Positions 1 through 7,748 of a DNA stretch of 9,466 bases are shown here, piece by piece. The stretch lies in contig JAQVXF010000032.1 of the NCBI GenBank assembly GCA_028709355.1, positions 1-9,466 on the forward strand, in the 5' to 3' direction. Source of the DNA: Syntrophomonas sp. Its GTDB lineage: Bacteria > Bacillota > Syntrophomonadia > Syntrophomonadales > Syntrophomonadaceae. The translations under genes and the position numbers were made by a program. Within the stretch, counting starts at the first letter, position 1. Each line of letters begins with the position of its first letter. The notes beneath the pieces are model-generated. The model did not search any database. It had not been told where the DNA came from and worked only from the letters and a program-made list of their open reading frames with translations.

Positions 1-1020
1 GATTCGGAAAAAACCTGGACCCAATCCACGAAAGTTGGCACAGTCCCTTATAAAGAATCCTTGGGGAGCTAAACTCTGCTGCAGTTGATAGGTGGTAATC
101 CCCGCAGTACTGGCATCGGCCAGGATGAAGTTGGCAGTAGGAGTATATACGGTGAGTCCCGGTATTTGACTGAGTTCATTTTTCAAGAAATGTCGCTCCG
201 CCTGCACCAATCGTTGCAATCGGACCAGATACTCCTCGTCCTTCAAAGCTTCGGTTCCCGCCATCTGGGCCAGAACATTTACACTCCACGGATCACGTAA
301 TCCGCTCAAAACCTCTATCAACTTGGGAGGACCGATGGCGTAGCCTATCCGCAAGCCGGGCAGCGCATAGGCCTTGGTAAGAGACTTGAGTACTATTAGG
401 TTATGGTGGTCATTGACCTTGTTAACCAGCGAAAGGTGGCAGCCTTCATCGACCAAGTCCAGATACGCTTCATCGATGACAATCAGGCAATGGTGAGATT
501 GGCCCGTTTGGATTATCTTGAGCAAATCGTCGATTTGCCATAAGGTAGCGGTAGGATTATTGGGGTTGCAAATGAAAACCAGGTCGTTGCCGGGGATTGA
601 TTCAAGCAGTACGTCCATTTCCATGAGGAAGCACGATCCTTGGGATTTATAACCAATATTTGTTGTTTGCCCACCTACCGACCTGACCGCACATTCATAT
701 TCTATAAAGGAAGGGTAAGGGATGAGTGCTCGGCCGGGACCAACCATGCGAGCTAAAAGGTAAATAATTTCGGCGGCGCCGTTTCCAGCCAAAACACTCT
801 TATAATCGACCCCGTGTTTTTCAGCAATCGCCTGGCGAAATCTTGTGCAATCCGGATCAGGGTAGTGGTCAAGCATTAACATCGCCTCTTGTACCGCCGC
901 CATCACCCTTGGGGGAATCCCCAGGGGACTTACACTGGCACTGAAATCGACGATTTGCGCCTGGGTGAGGTTGAATCGCCGGGCCATCTCGTATACATTG
1001 CCGCCATGGACTCTTTCCAT
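1..1020 (-). CDS. cobD: Threonine-phosphate decarboxylase CobD, 3' end beyond the window
   Basis: PLP-dependent enzyme of the class I/II aminotransferase fold that decarboxylates L-threonine O-3-phosphate to (R)-1-amino-2-propanol O-2-phosphate, the linker between corrin ring and nucleotide loop. My reading of the reverse strand gives an unbroken frame of 340 residues from an ATG at 1020 to the window edge. Visible motifs are the N-terminal HGGN (5-8), CNPNNPT (151-157), VIDEAY (181-186, Asp183 expected to hold the PLP ring nitrogen) and SLTKAYALPGLRIGY (213-227) with Lys216 as the PLP lysine. The sequence ends in RDCANFRGL and FFRI, where the family usually closes with a conserved Arg segment, so only about 20-30 residues should be missing; the Salmonella enzyme is about 364 long. 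A GAGGGGGGA element lies upstream of the start. It is the last visible gene of the operon, 47 bp after cobS. HisC-like aminotransferases are the alternative, but the HGG start and context favour CobD. Confidence 0.93.
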   Translation of the reverse strand, partial: MERVHGGNVYEMARRFNLTQAQIVDFSASVSPLGIPPRVMAAVQEAMLMLDHYPDPDCTRFRQAIAEKHGVDYKSVLAGNGAAEIIYLLARMVGPGRALIPYPSFIEYECAVRSVGGQTTNIGYKSQGSCFLMEMDVLLESIPGNDLVFICNPNNPTATLWQIDDLLKIIQTGQSHHCLIVIDEAYLDLVDEGCHLSLVNKVNDHHNLIVLKSLTKAYALPGLRIGYAIGPPKLIEVLSGLRDPWSVNVLAQMAGTEALKDEEYLVRLQRLVQAERHFLKNELSQIPGLTVYTPTANFILADASTAGITTYQLQQSLAPQGFFIRDCANFRGLGPGFFRI

Positions 1021-1067
1021 CTTATCGTAATCCCCCCTCGCCAATCGCTATGATGCACAATAATTCT

Positions 1068-1826
1068 TTACAACCGCAGACCCAGGCTTATAGCGCACAG
1101 CCAAATCATCATAAATGCGACCTCGGCAATCTCGTTCAGCCCGCCGTAGACGTCACCAGTCAATCCCCCCAATCGGCGTGCCACCCATAGGGCTGCCCCG
1201 AGTGATAAAATGCCAGCAAGGACCGCCATGCCAACTCCTCTGAAATCCGTGAGGGCAAAGATAATGAGCCAGGCCAATCCGGTGCTCCAGACCGTGTAAA
1301 CTAGCCTTTTGTCTTCATTGAAACCCTGGCCTAAACCGCCATCTTGGCGGGCATAGGGAAAAAACTGCACACCCAGGGACATCACCCAGCGCCCGGTGAC
1401 CGGCTGAGTTATGAGCAGCACCGGCAATATTCCTTCAGGAAGCGTGATCAACATACTGTAACGCAACATCACATCTATTATTCCAGCGATGACCCCCATG
1501 GAACCAATCCGGCTGTCCCTCATTATCTCCAGGCTTCTTTCCCGTGAGCGCCCACTGAAGACACCGTCACAGGTATCCAGCAGTCCATCGAAGTGTATTC
1601 CCCCGCTTATGAATATGGGTAATGTGATGAGCAGGACCGCCAGCACCTCGATCGGCAGCAACGGCTTCAATATCCAATACAATCCCCCATTGATGACCCC
1701 GATTATCCCTCCGGTCACGGGAAAAAAGACTATGGAGCGGCTGAAGGTTAAGGGCCCACCACTTAAACGCCCAGCTGGCACCGGAATCCTGGTCAAAAAA
1801 GCTATCGCCGTCAGAAATGTATTCAC
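1068..1826 (-). CDS. cobS: Adenosylcobinamide-GDP ribazoletransferase (cobalamin synthase) CobS
   Basis: Integral membrane enzyme that joins adenosylcobinamide-GDP with alpha-ribazole or its 5'-phosphate, the step that assembles the nucleotide loop. The protein has 252 residues, normal for the family. It opens with FLTRIPVP (10-17), carries the acidic motif HFDGLLDTCDG (78-88; Asp80, Asp84, Asp87, the expected divalent-metal and substrate site), then RDSRIGSMGV (103-112), and ends with GGLTGDVYGGLNEIAEVA (220-237). Several long hydrophobic stretches between these are transmembrane helices. The start is GTG at 1826; the nearest upstream alternative GTG is in another frame. The gene begins 13 bp after the cbiB stop, with only a weak GGTAGGGTG ribosome site, so its translation probably depends on coupling to cbiB. 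Confidence 0.96.
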   Translation of the reverse strand: MNTFLTAIAFLTRIPVPAGRLSGGPLTFSRSIVFFPVTGGIIGVINGGLYWILKPLLPIEVLAVLLITLPIFISGGIHFDGLLDTCDGVFSGRSRERSLEIMRDSRIGSMGVIAGIIDVMLRYSMLITLPEGILPVLLITQPVTGRWVMSLGVQFFPYARQDGGLGQGFNEDKRLVYTVWSTGLAWLIIFALTDFRGVGMAVLAGILSLGAALWVARRLGGLTGDVYGGLNEIAEVAFMMIWLCAISLGLRL

Positions 1827-1839
1827 CGTTCACCCTACC

Positions 1840-2793
1840 TTATCCCGCTATGATCATATAAAGGCAAGCCCCGGACAACACCGCCATAATTCCGGCAGCA
1901 TAGATGAACCTGCCCACCTGCTTGATGTTTTCTCTCGTTAGCTCGGTGACAGCATCTCCCAACCGGGCTCGCGACGAAGGTATTCCCTCATAATAGTTGG
2001 TTCCGCCCAACTGCACCCCCAGCGCTCCCGCAACACCTGCCTCGGGAATCCCGCTATTGGGGCTAGGGTGCTTGCGGCTGTCTCTCTTGATGATTCGCAG
2101 AGCATCTCCCGCGCGAAACCCCAATAGGGCTGCAGTGATCACTATAAAAATGCCCGTGATGCGCGCCGGAATATAGTTGGCCAGGTCATCCAAACGTGCC
2201 GAAGCCCAGCCGAAATAGAGATAGCGTTCATTGCGGTATCCCACCATTGAATCAAGGGTGTTGATGGCTCGATAGGCCATAGCCAGAGGAGCCCCACCGA
2301 GGAAGGCATAGATAATCGGTGCCACCACCCCATCCACAATATTTTCGGACATCGTCTCAACTGTAGACCGGATCATCTCAGCCTCGCTCATAGCATCGGT
2401 ATCCCGACCCACGATTCCATCTACTACCTTTCGGGCTTGTTCATATTCATTCCTGCCCAAAAAGCCATATACCGAATTGCCCACCTCAACCAAGCCACGG
2501 GACGAAATGGTGGTGGAGATAAACCATGCTGAAACCAGTATACCTATGGTGCTATGAACAGCCGCAGCCAGATAACACAATCCCCATATGGTTGCTCCGG
2601 CCACGCTGGGAATCAATAGCGCCAACAGAACCCCCGCCAAGCGTTCGCTTCGCCTGGATTTGGCAACAGAACGCAACCATTTCTCCACCTTGTAGACAGC
2701 CGTCCCAATTATCCTGACGGGATGGGGTAAGGCCTCAGGATCTCCTACCACTAAATCGATTAAATAAGCCAGCGGAACTGATAACCAGCCCAT
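1840..2793 (-). CDS. cbiB: Adenosylcobinamide-phosphate synthase CbiB
   Basis: Membrane protein that amidates adenosylcobyric acid with aminopropanol (or its phosphate), giving cobinamide (phosphate). The 317-residue length is typical. Family landmarks are all present: LIDLVVGDPEALPHPVRIIG (11-30), VETMSENIVDGVVAPI (145-160), NTLDSMVGYRNERY (178-191) running into LDDLANYIPAR (201-211), and HPSPNSGIPEAGVAGALG (242-259). Hydrophobic segments near 53-75, 80-100, 155-175, 212-225 and 300-316 fit a multi-pass membrane protein. The ATG at 2793 lies 4 bp past the cobU stop, with GAGG about 11 bp upstream. It works with CobD, encoded two genes downstream, which supplies the aminopropanol phosphate. 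In proteobacterial nomenclature this gene is called cobD, not to be confused with the decarboxylase at 1-1020. Confidence 0.96.
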   Translation of the reverse strand: MGWLSVPLAYLIDLVVGDPEALPHPVRIIGTAVYKVEKWLRSVAKSRRSERLAGVLLALLIPSVAGATIWGLCYLAAAVHSTIGILVSAWFISTTISSRGLVEVGNSVYGFLGRNEYEQARKVVDGIVGRDTDAMSEAEMIRSTVETMSENIVDGVVAPIIYAFLGGAPLAMAYRAINTLDSMVGYRNERYLYFGWASARLDDLANYIPARITGIFIVITAALLGFRAGDALRIIKRDSRKHPSPNSGIPEAGVAGALGVQLGGTNYYEGIPSSRARLGDAVTELTRENIKQVGRFIYAAGIMAVLSGACLYMIIAG

Positions 2794-2797
2794 CAGG

Positions 2798-3352
2798 TCA
2801 ATCGCCTCTGCCCAATGATTTTAATTCGATGGGAATCCCAGATATGGTCAGCCAAGTCTCATCAGCACGAGCAGCTAGAACCTGGTTGGCCCTGCCGACT
2901 AGATCTCTCCACATCCGGGAGAGGGGGTCACCTGGCACAATGCCCCACCCAACCTCGTTGGAGACGATGATTACATGAGCAGCCGATTCATAACTAACCT
3001 TGCCCAATTCGTCTATCTTATCCAGTACTTGTTCCTCCGCCATGGGATGCCCTGGCTGCAACAACAGGTTCGTTACCAGCAACGTCACACAGTCTAATAG
3101 AAAGATGCGTCCTGGGCCATCATTCTGCCTGATTACATGGGCGGGATCGAGCCCTTCTTCCACTGTCTGCCAATTTTGTGGCCGGCGGTCCTGATGGCGT
3201 GCTACCCTTTCCACCATCTCATCGTCACCGGGAACACATGTCGCGACATAGGTAACCATCCCATCCAATTCGGCTGCCATCTTCTCAGCAAATGAGCTTT
3301 TTCCGCTGCGGGCCGCCCCCGTAATAAACACCATTTTGCCGCGGGCTATCAT
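2798..3352 (-). CDS. cobU: Adenosylcobinamide kinase / adenosylcobinamide-phosphate guanylyltransferase CobU
   Basis: Bifunctional cytosolic enzyme that phosphorylates adenosylcobinamide and then transfers GMP to give adenosylcobinamide-GDP. With the ATG at 3352 the product is 184 residues, matching the family (about 180). The P-loop is GAARSGKSS (12-20). YVATCVPGDDEM (35-46) leads to ERVARHQDRRPQNW (48-61), in which His53 corresponds to the histidine that is guanylylated in CobU. LLDCVTLLVTN (85-95) and SNEVGWGIVPGDPLSR (131-146) complete the pattern. A longer frame reaches 3415, but the extra residues lie inside the btuD coding end and are unlike any CobU. The chosen start overlaps the btuD stop as ATGA and has AAGGGG 7 bp upstream, so translation is probably coupled to btuD. 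Confidence 0.96.
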   Translation of the reverse strand: MIARGKMVFITGAARSGKSSFAEKMAAELDGMVTYVATCVPGDDEMVERVARHQDRRPQNWQTVEEGLDPAHVIRQNDGPGRIFLLDCVTLLVTNLLLQPGHPMAEEQVLDKIDELGKVSYESAAHVIIVSNEVGWGIVPGDPLSRMWRDLVGRANQVLAARADETWLTISGIPIELKSLGRGD

Positions 3353-4608
3353 ATTCTTTCCCCTTCCATGATCCGAATGGCCTCCCACTCGTTGTTGACT
3401 CGGTGCACTCCGCACCGGAGCAGTTTATTATATATTTCGGCAGCCTGACCCCCAGTATAGTCTCGGTCTTCTATCGCCGGGTTGTCCACCACAATAACCT
3501 TTTTTTCTTCCCCGGCTTCTGCCAATACGCACTCCAGGTTACTAATGTTGCCGGTCCCGAATGGCACCCCTGCTAAAATGATGAAGGCTGACCTCCTCAT
3601 CATCTCCCGGTTTTTCTTAATCTCTTGTTTTCCCCAACCGCAAAAAGGCGGAGCCTCTATAACAATCAATCCCAACCGGTTGGCCTCATCCCAATCACTA
3701 TCGCCCACGTTGACCACGCCGGTGCTAACCTTCCAGCCTGATTTAACCAGGCTTCGCAACAGAACTCCGCCGGAACCCCCTCCGCCAACCACGTGGACCC
3801 AGTCTTCCCGAACCGCCTTGACTGCACCGATTTTGTCATCGTCAAAAATGATGTACGGTTGCTCCGAGGAAAAAAGACGCTCCACCCTGACTTCGCATCC
3901 GTAAACCTCTTTTATCATTTCGGCAGTTACAACCTGATGGGGCGGTCCGATAGCCCTTATGGTTCCTTGCTTTACCAGGACCAGATAATCGCAATAGCGC
4001 GAGGCCAGATTTAAATCATGCAGGACCATGATAATGGTAAGGCCATATTCTATCCGCAATCGAACCAAGACCTGCATCATCTCTATCTGATAGTTCAGGT
4101 CAAGAAAGGAGGTGGGCTCATCCAGGAGTAGTATCTTAGGCTCCTGAGCCAAAGCCCGGGCTAATAACACCCGCTGTTTTTCCCCCCCACTCAGCTCGTT
4201 GACCTGTCGATCTGCCAGTCGGGTGGTGTCGGTCAAATCCATGGCTCGCTCGACTATCTCGAAATCCTTGACCCCTTCCCGGGCAAACCTCTTTAGGTGA
4301 GGGATTCGTCCCATCATAACCAGGTCTCTCACCGTAAAAGGAAAACTTACCCCTTGTTCCTGAGACACCACGGCCATCTTCTTGGCAATCTCAGCCGCCG
4401 GAACCCGGTAAATGTCTTCTTCCTCCAGCAACACCTGACCATGCTGGGGTTGTAAAACCCGGCTCATGGCACGCAAGAGAGTTGACTTACCGGATCCATT
4501 CGGGCCTACGATCCCAACCAAGTCCCCACTATTAATCTGCATAGTGGCATCGCGAAGGACTGGTACCGAACCATAGCCACAGGTCACACCCAAAACATTG
4601 AAGAGCAC
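3349..4608 (-). CDS. btuD: Corrinoid ABC transporter ATPase (BtuD-like) with an extra C-terminal Rossmann-like domain
   Basis: ATP-binding subunit of a FecCDE/BtuCDF-type importer. Residues 1 to about 248 are a complete ABC ATPase: Walker A GPNGSGKST (35-43), Q-loop VSQEQG (81-86), signature ELSGGEKQRV (138-147), Walker B ILLLDEP (159-165) with Glu164 catalytic, D-loop SFLDL, and switch His197 in MVLHDLNLA. Ordinary BtuD or FhuC proteins end near 250-270; this one continues to 419. The extension has a glycine-rich loop VVGGGGSGG (273-281) after a beta-strand, then VNVGDSDWDEA (299-309), EAPPF (318-322), VPFGTGNISNLE (348-359) and VIVVDNP (371-377), which looks like a Rossmann-type nucleotide-binding fold. 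Its function is unknown to me. The start is GTG at 4608 with a perfect GGAGGT 7 nt upstream. It lies 18 bp after btuC and overlaps cobU by 4 bp. Corrinoid as substrate is inferred from operon and riboswitch; siderophore or heme ATPases share the same ABC motifs. Confidence 0.92.
   Translation of the reverse strand: MLFNVLGVTCGYGSVPVLRDATMQINSGDLVGIVGPNGSGKSTLLRAMSRVLQPQHGQVLLEEEDIYRVPAAEIAKKMAVVSQEQGVSFPFTVRDLVMMGRIPHLKRFAREGVKDFEIVERAMDLTDTTRLADRQVNELSGGEKQRVLLARALAQEPKILLLDEPTSFLDLNYQIEMMQVLVRLRIEYGLTIIMVLHDLNLASRYCDYLVLVKQGTIRAIGPPHQVVTAEMIKEVYGCEVRVERLFSSEQPYIIFDDDKIGAVKAVREDWVHVVGGGGSGGVLLRSLVKSGWKVSTGVVNVGDSDWDEANRLGLIVIEAPPFCGWGKQEIKKNREMMRRSAFIILAGVPFGTGNISNLECVLAEAGEEKKVIVVDNPAIEDRDYTGGQAAEIYNKLLRCGVHRVNNEWEAIRIMEGERI
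3360..3365 (-). promoter_or_regulatory. Ribosome binding site deciding the cobU start
   Basis: AAGGGG read on the minus strand, 7 nt before the ATG at 3352 and inside the last codons of btuD. It supports the 184-residue CobU over the longer frame that begins at 3415. Confidence 0.7.
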
Positions 4609-4615
4609 GTCTTAA

Positions 4616-4621
4616 ACCTCC
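4616..4621 (-). promoter_or_regulatory. Strong ribosome binding site for the GTG start of btuD
   Basis: GGAGGT on the minus strand, 7 nt before the GTG at 4608. It is the best Shine-Dalgarno in the operon and decides for the GTG, since no ATG is near. Confidence 0.8.
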
Positions 4622-4626
4622 ACCCG

Positions 4627-5673
4627 CTAAAACAAAGCGTTCTTTTGACGGCGCAAGAGAAAAATAAAAAAAGGGCCCCCGACCAGGGCAGTTATTATCC
4701 CTACCGGCAGCTCACCCGGAGCCACCACTATCCGGGACACCATATCCGCCAACAAAAGGAATATGGCCCCTATCAAGGCTACCGCGGGGAGCAATAGGCG
4801 GTGATCAGACCCAAAGAGCATCCGTACTACATGCGGTGTCACCAACCCCACAAAAGCAATCATTCCGCTGACCGACACACATGCACCGGTCAACAGGGCG
4901 GCCGCCACCAACAGATACTTTTTAACCCTCTCCACCTCCACCCCCAAGTGTTGGGCAGATTCTTCTCCCAGCAATAGTGCGTTCAGTTCCCGGGAATAGA
5001 CAAAAATAATGGTGGCTCCGATGAAGCCGTAGGGAAGAAACATGGCCACGTAGTCCCATCCAGTACCCGAAAAGCCGCCCAACAACCAGAACACTATCTG
5101 GTGGAGTTGCTCGCCGCTGAAAAACAGGCACAGTGATTCCATAGCCGACAAGAGCGAGTTAACCGCTATGCCTGCCAATAATAGAGTCATCACCGGTACT
5201 TTGCCGCCCACCCGGGCCAAGTTGTAAACCAACATGATGGTTATGAGAGCGAAGACAAAAGCTGATACCGGGATCCCGAAACGGAAGGGGACATCCCATT
5301 GAGCCTGCACAATAATGCTGATTATGGCCCCTAGAGCTGCACCTGACGAAACCCCTATTACATAGGGATCAGCCATCGGATTGCGGAACAAACCCTGGAA
5401 AGTGGCTCCTGCCAATGCCAGGCCAGCACCAACCAGAGCCGCCATCACCACCCGGGGGAATCTGATAGTCATCAAAATCACATCATGTTCGGTTGTCAAG
5501 TCGGCCTCCAGTATGTTGCCCAACCCCGGTATGTGGCTGAACAGGATCGCTCCAATCTCGCCAGGCGATATATAGACCGCCCCAATACTGACCCCAGCCA
5601 TTACTGCCAGGAGCAGAACTGCGGCCAGTGCCATCAATATGGCGGACCTTCTCCAGGTATCAGTTTGCATCAT
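4627..5673 (-). CDS. btuC: Corrinoid ABC transporter permease (BtuC/FecCD family)
   Basis: Membrane channel subunit of the importer, working as a dimer with two copies of the ATPase. The 348 residues are highly hydrophobic, consistent with about ten transmembrane helices. Family landmarks: IRFPRVVMAALVGAGLALAG (70-89), NPMADPYVIGVSSGAALGA (98-116), LLGGFSGTGWD (197-207), the cytoplasmic coupling segment LLGEESAQHLGV (234-245) that contacts the ATPase, AFVGLVTPHVVR (273-284), and ELPVGIITALVGGPFFIFLL (321-340). The start is an ATG-ATG pair at 5673/5670; either could be used. It follows the btuF stop by 21 bp and precedes btuD by 18 bp. FecCD-type permeases for iron-siderophore, heme and B12 cannot be told apart reliably by sequence, so the corrinoid assignment rests on the B12 operon and its riboswitch. 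Confidence 0.92.
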   Translation of the reverse strand: MMQTDTWRRSAILMALAAVLLLAVMAGVSIGAVYISPGEIGAILFSHIPGLGNILEADLTTEHDVILMTIRFPRVVMAALVGAGLALAGATFQGLFRNPMADPYVIGVSSGAALGAIISIIVQAQWDVPFRFGIPVSAFVFALITIMLVYNLARVGGKVPVMTLLLAGIAVNSLLSAMESLCLFFSGEQLHQIVFWLLGGFSGTGWDYVAMFLPYGFIGATIIFVYSRELNALLLGEESAQHLGVEVERVKKYLLVAAALLTGACVSVSGMIAFVGLVTPHVVRMLFGSDHRLLLPAVALIGAIFLLLADMVSRIVVAPGELPVGIITALVGGPFFIFLLRRQKNALF

Positions 5674-5694
5674 AAGATAATCTTCCCGTCCTTG

Positions 5695-6657
5695 TTATTT
5701 AAACAGAGATGGATAAAGAGCCTGCGCCATCTTCTCCAACCCGTCCACAATGCGCGGGCCCGACAAGGCCACGAGATCGGATTCTATGGAATAGATGCGA
5801 CTATTCTTGACAAATGCCAGTTGTGACCATCCGGGCCGACTGGCAATCTCTTGGGGTGTCATTGTAACACCACTGCCATGCCCGTAGGAGTTTATCATAA
5901 CCGCGGGATTCCTCTCGATAATGACTTCTTCACTTATTTTGGGATACTCTTCGGCGCTGTCCGCGATCACGTTAATGCCACCAGCCAGACTTATCAATTG
6001 TCCGATCAGGCTATCCTTGCCGATGGACATATACGGTTCGTACCACAATTCATAATATACCAGGGGCCTCTCCTTTTCTGGTATTGAGGCGACTTTACTG
6101 GTCACTGCGTTCAATCTATCATGCAATTCCCCAGTTAGTGCAACAGCCTTTGCCTCTGCTCCGCCCGCCTTTCCAACCAACTCGATGTTGGCGAAAATCC
6201 CCTCCAGGGTCTTGGGATTCAATACCACTACTTTCAGTCCGGCATCTTCCATCACCTTCAGCAGCGGCAGGTGCATATCGGTAGCCAGGACCAGGTCCGG
6301 TTTAAGGACCACCACTTTTTCCAGGTTAGGATCCTCAAATCCTCCCACTTTTGCAACCTGTTTGGCTTCTTCAGGATAATCACAATAGGTGGTGTTGCCG
6401 ACCACCTTGCTGCCTAGTCCCAAGGCGAACAGAATTTCCGTATTACTGGGCGCCAGGGATACGATACGGACTGGCTCGGCATTTAATGTCACCTGCCGTC
6501 CCATATCATCTGTGAGGGTCAAGGGGAAAGCCTTGCCTGCCTCTTGCGCCCGGTTGACCGGAGGTACATCACTAGCTCGACTACACCCCGATAGCCCGCC
6601 GACTCCTAAAAGAAGCACCACAACCATAAAGGCCAGCATCTTGTTAAAGCAGTTCAT
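5695..6657 (-). CDS. btuF: Corrinoid-binding lipoprotein (BtuF-like periplasmic-binding-protein fold)
   Basis: Extracellular membrane-anchored solute receptor that delivers corrinoid to BtuC. The 320-residue product starts with a charged N-terminus, a hydrophobic core (about 8-20) and a lipobox GLSGC, placing the lipidated cysteine at residue 25. A polar linker follows. The BtuF/FepB-like domain starts near LTLTDDMGRQVTL (47-59), and RIVSLAPSNTEILFALGLG (64-82) is diagnostic; Glu74 and a glutamate in YYELWYEP (201-208) are at the places where BtuF uses acidic residues to dock on BtuC arginines. KPDLVLA (119-125) and SRPGWSQLAFVKNSRIYSI (273-291) are also typical. A GTG three codons upstream (6666) is possible, but it overlaps the AGGAG ribosome site, so the ATG at 6657 is preferred. 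It lies 38 bp after cobT. A heme or siderophore receptor is the alternative; the operon argues for corrinoid. Confidence 0.92.
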   Translation of the reverse strand: MNCFNKMLAFMVVVLLLGVGGLSGCSRASDVPPVNRAQEAGKAFPLTLTDDMGRQVTLNAEPVRIVSLAPSNTEILFALGLGSKVVGNTTYCDYPEEAKQVAKVGGFEDPNLEKVVVLKPDLVLATDMHLPLLKVMEDAGLKVVVLNPKTLEGIFANIELVGKAGGAEAKAVALTGELHDRLNAVTSKVASIPEKERPLVYYELWYEPYMSIGKDSLIGQLISLAGGINVIADSAEEYPKISEEVIIERNPAVMINSYGHGSGVTMTPQEIASRPGWSQLAFVKNSRIYSIESDLVALSGPRIVDGLEKMAQALYPSLFK

Positions 6658-6665
6658 ATTTTTCA

Positions 6666-6670
6666 CTCCT
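6666..6670 (-). promoter_or_regulatory. Ribosome binding site deciding the btuF start
   Basis: AGGAG on the minus strand, 8 nt before the ATG at 6657. The same bases run into the GTG codon at 6666, which therefore cannot be served by this site. Confidence 0.75.
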
Positions 6671-6695
6671 ATGGGCCACCTCCAGCAATTCTTAA

Positions 6696-7748
6696 CTAAT
6701 CCATTATTACCCCAGCTTCCTCAAACGTAGCCATCTCCCTCATGATCCGGGTAGCCGCCTCAATGACATTGAAAGCCAATGCCGCTCCGGTGCCTTCCCC
6801 CAGGCGCATACGCATACGCAGCATCGGTTCCAGATCAATGGCGTCCAACAATATCTTGTGCCCTGGTTCCTCCGAAAGATGGGAGGCAATTATGTATTCT
6901 TTGGCCCGGGGGGCTATCTTACATGCCAACAAAGCTGATGCCCCGGAGATGAATCCGTCTATCACTATGGGTGTCCTGCGGGCTGCCGCACCTAGAATCA
7001 ATCCAGTCATACCGGCTATCTCCAGCCCTCCTACCTTGGCCAGGACATCGATGGGGTCGGCAGGGTCCGGCTGGTTGACCGCCAGCGAAGTCTGGATGGC
7101 CTGGATCTTCTTGTCAATGCCCTCGCTGTTCAATCCCACTCCCGGTCCCACGATGACCGATAAGGCGGCATCGGAGTAAACCGCCAGGATGGCACTGCTG
7201 GGGGTCGTGTTGCCTATTCCCATCTCCCCAGTAGCCAGTAATTGCACCCCCTGCTCTATTTCCGCTCCAGCTGCTTCGACCCCGATCATCAGAGCCTCGA
7301 TGGCTTGTTCCCGGGACATCGCCGCCCCCTTGGTCATGTTGGCCGTCCCCAGGCTCACTTTGCGGGAGATCAGCTTCTCATGACGAAGAGTCGGATCCGC
7401 CACTCCTATATCCACCACCTTGACTTGCGCCCCGGCCAAGCCAGCCAGCACATTGATGGCGGCTCCGCCATTCAAGAAATTGTATACCATCTGCGGAGTC
7501 ACCGACTGTGGGGCTGCGCTGACACCCTCCGCCACCACACCATGATCGCCGGCCATAACTATAACCATTTTACTGTTTACATGCGGCATGACTTCCCCGG
7601 TGATGCCGGCCAGCTGGATTACCAGATCCTCCAACACCCCCAGACTGCCTATGGGTTTGGTCAAACTGTTCAGTCGCCTGGTCGCTGCTTCCATGGCAGC
7701 CCCGTTCAAAGGCTCTATCGCATTCACTAGCCGCTCGATTTTCACCAT
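6696..7748 (-). CDS. cobT: Nicotinate-nucleotide-dimethylbenzimidazole phosphoribosyltransferase CobT
   Basis: Cytosolic enzyme that transfers phosphoribose from nicotinate mononucleotide to the lower-ligand base (DMB or another benzimidazole), making alpha-ribazole phosphate for CobS. The 350 residues match the family (about 350). Landmarks: LTKPIGSLGVLEDL (29-42), VIVMAGDHGV (62-71), VTPQMVYNFLNGGAAINVLA (83-102), TGEMGIGNTTPSSA (173-186), the glycine-rich GPGVGLNSEG (201-210), SHLSEEPGH (289-297) and RLGEGTGAALA (315-325), in which Glu318 matches the catalytic base Glu317 of the Salmonella enzyme. It is the first gene of the operon, directly after the riboswitch leader. The ATG at 7748 is followed at once by a GTG (7745); GAGGGGGG ends only 3 nt before the ATG, so the GTG is a realistic alternative start. 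The family accepts several bases, so the lower ligand cannot be predicted from this gene. Confidence 0.96.
   Translation of the reverse strand: MVKIERLVNAIEPLNGAAMEAATRRLNSLTKPIGSLGVLEDLVIQLAGITGEVMPHVNSKMVIVMAGDHGVVAEGVSAAPQSVTPQMVYNFLNGGAAINVLAGLAGAQVKVVDIGVADPTLRHEKLISRKVSLGTANMTKGAAMSREQAIEALMIGVEAAGAEIEQGVQLLATGEMGIGNTTPSSAILAVYSDAALSVIVGPGVGLNSEGIDKKIQAIQTSLAVNQPDPADPIDVLAKVGGLEIAGMTGLILGAAARRTPIVIDGFISGASALLACKIAPRAKEYIIASHLSEEPGHKILLDAIDLEPMLRMRMRLGEGTGAALAFNVIEAATRIMREMATFEEAGVIMD

Noticed and set aside
3353..3415. Longer CobU form starting at 3415
   Set aside because: The added residues come from the overlapping end of btuD read in another frame and do not resemble CobU. The ATG at 3352 has AAGGGG 7 nt upstream and overlaps the btuD stop as ATGA.
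3349..3860. Identification of the BtuD extension as the amidohydrolase CbiZ
   Set aside because: CbiZ would make biological sense in this operon, but I see none of its family pattern; the glycine loop and GDSD/EAPPF/GTGN motifs point to a Rossmann-like fold instead.
6742..7179. Long open frame on the plus strand opposite cobT
   Set aside because: It is a shadow of cobT codon bias. It has no ribosome site or recognisable domain, and lies wholly inside a well-supported gene. The same holds for the plus-strand frames at 1489-1941, 3482-3904, 6389-6730 and 7242-7730.
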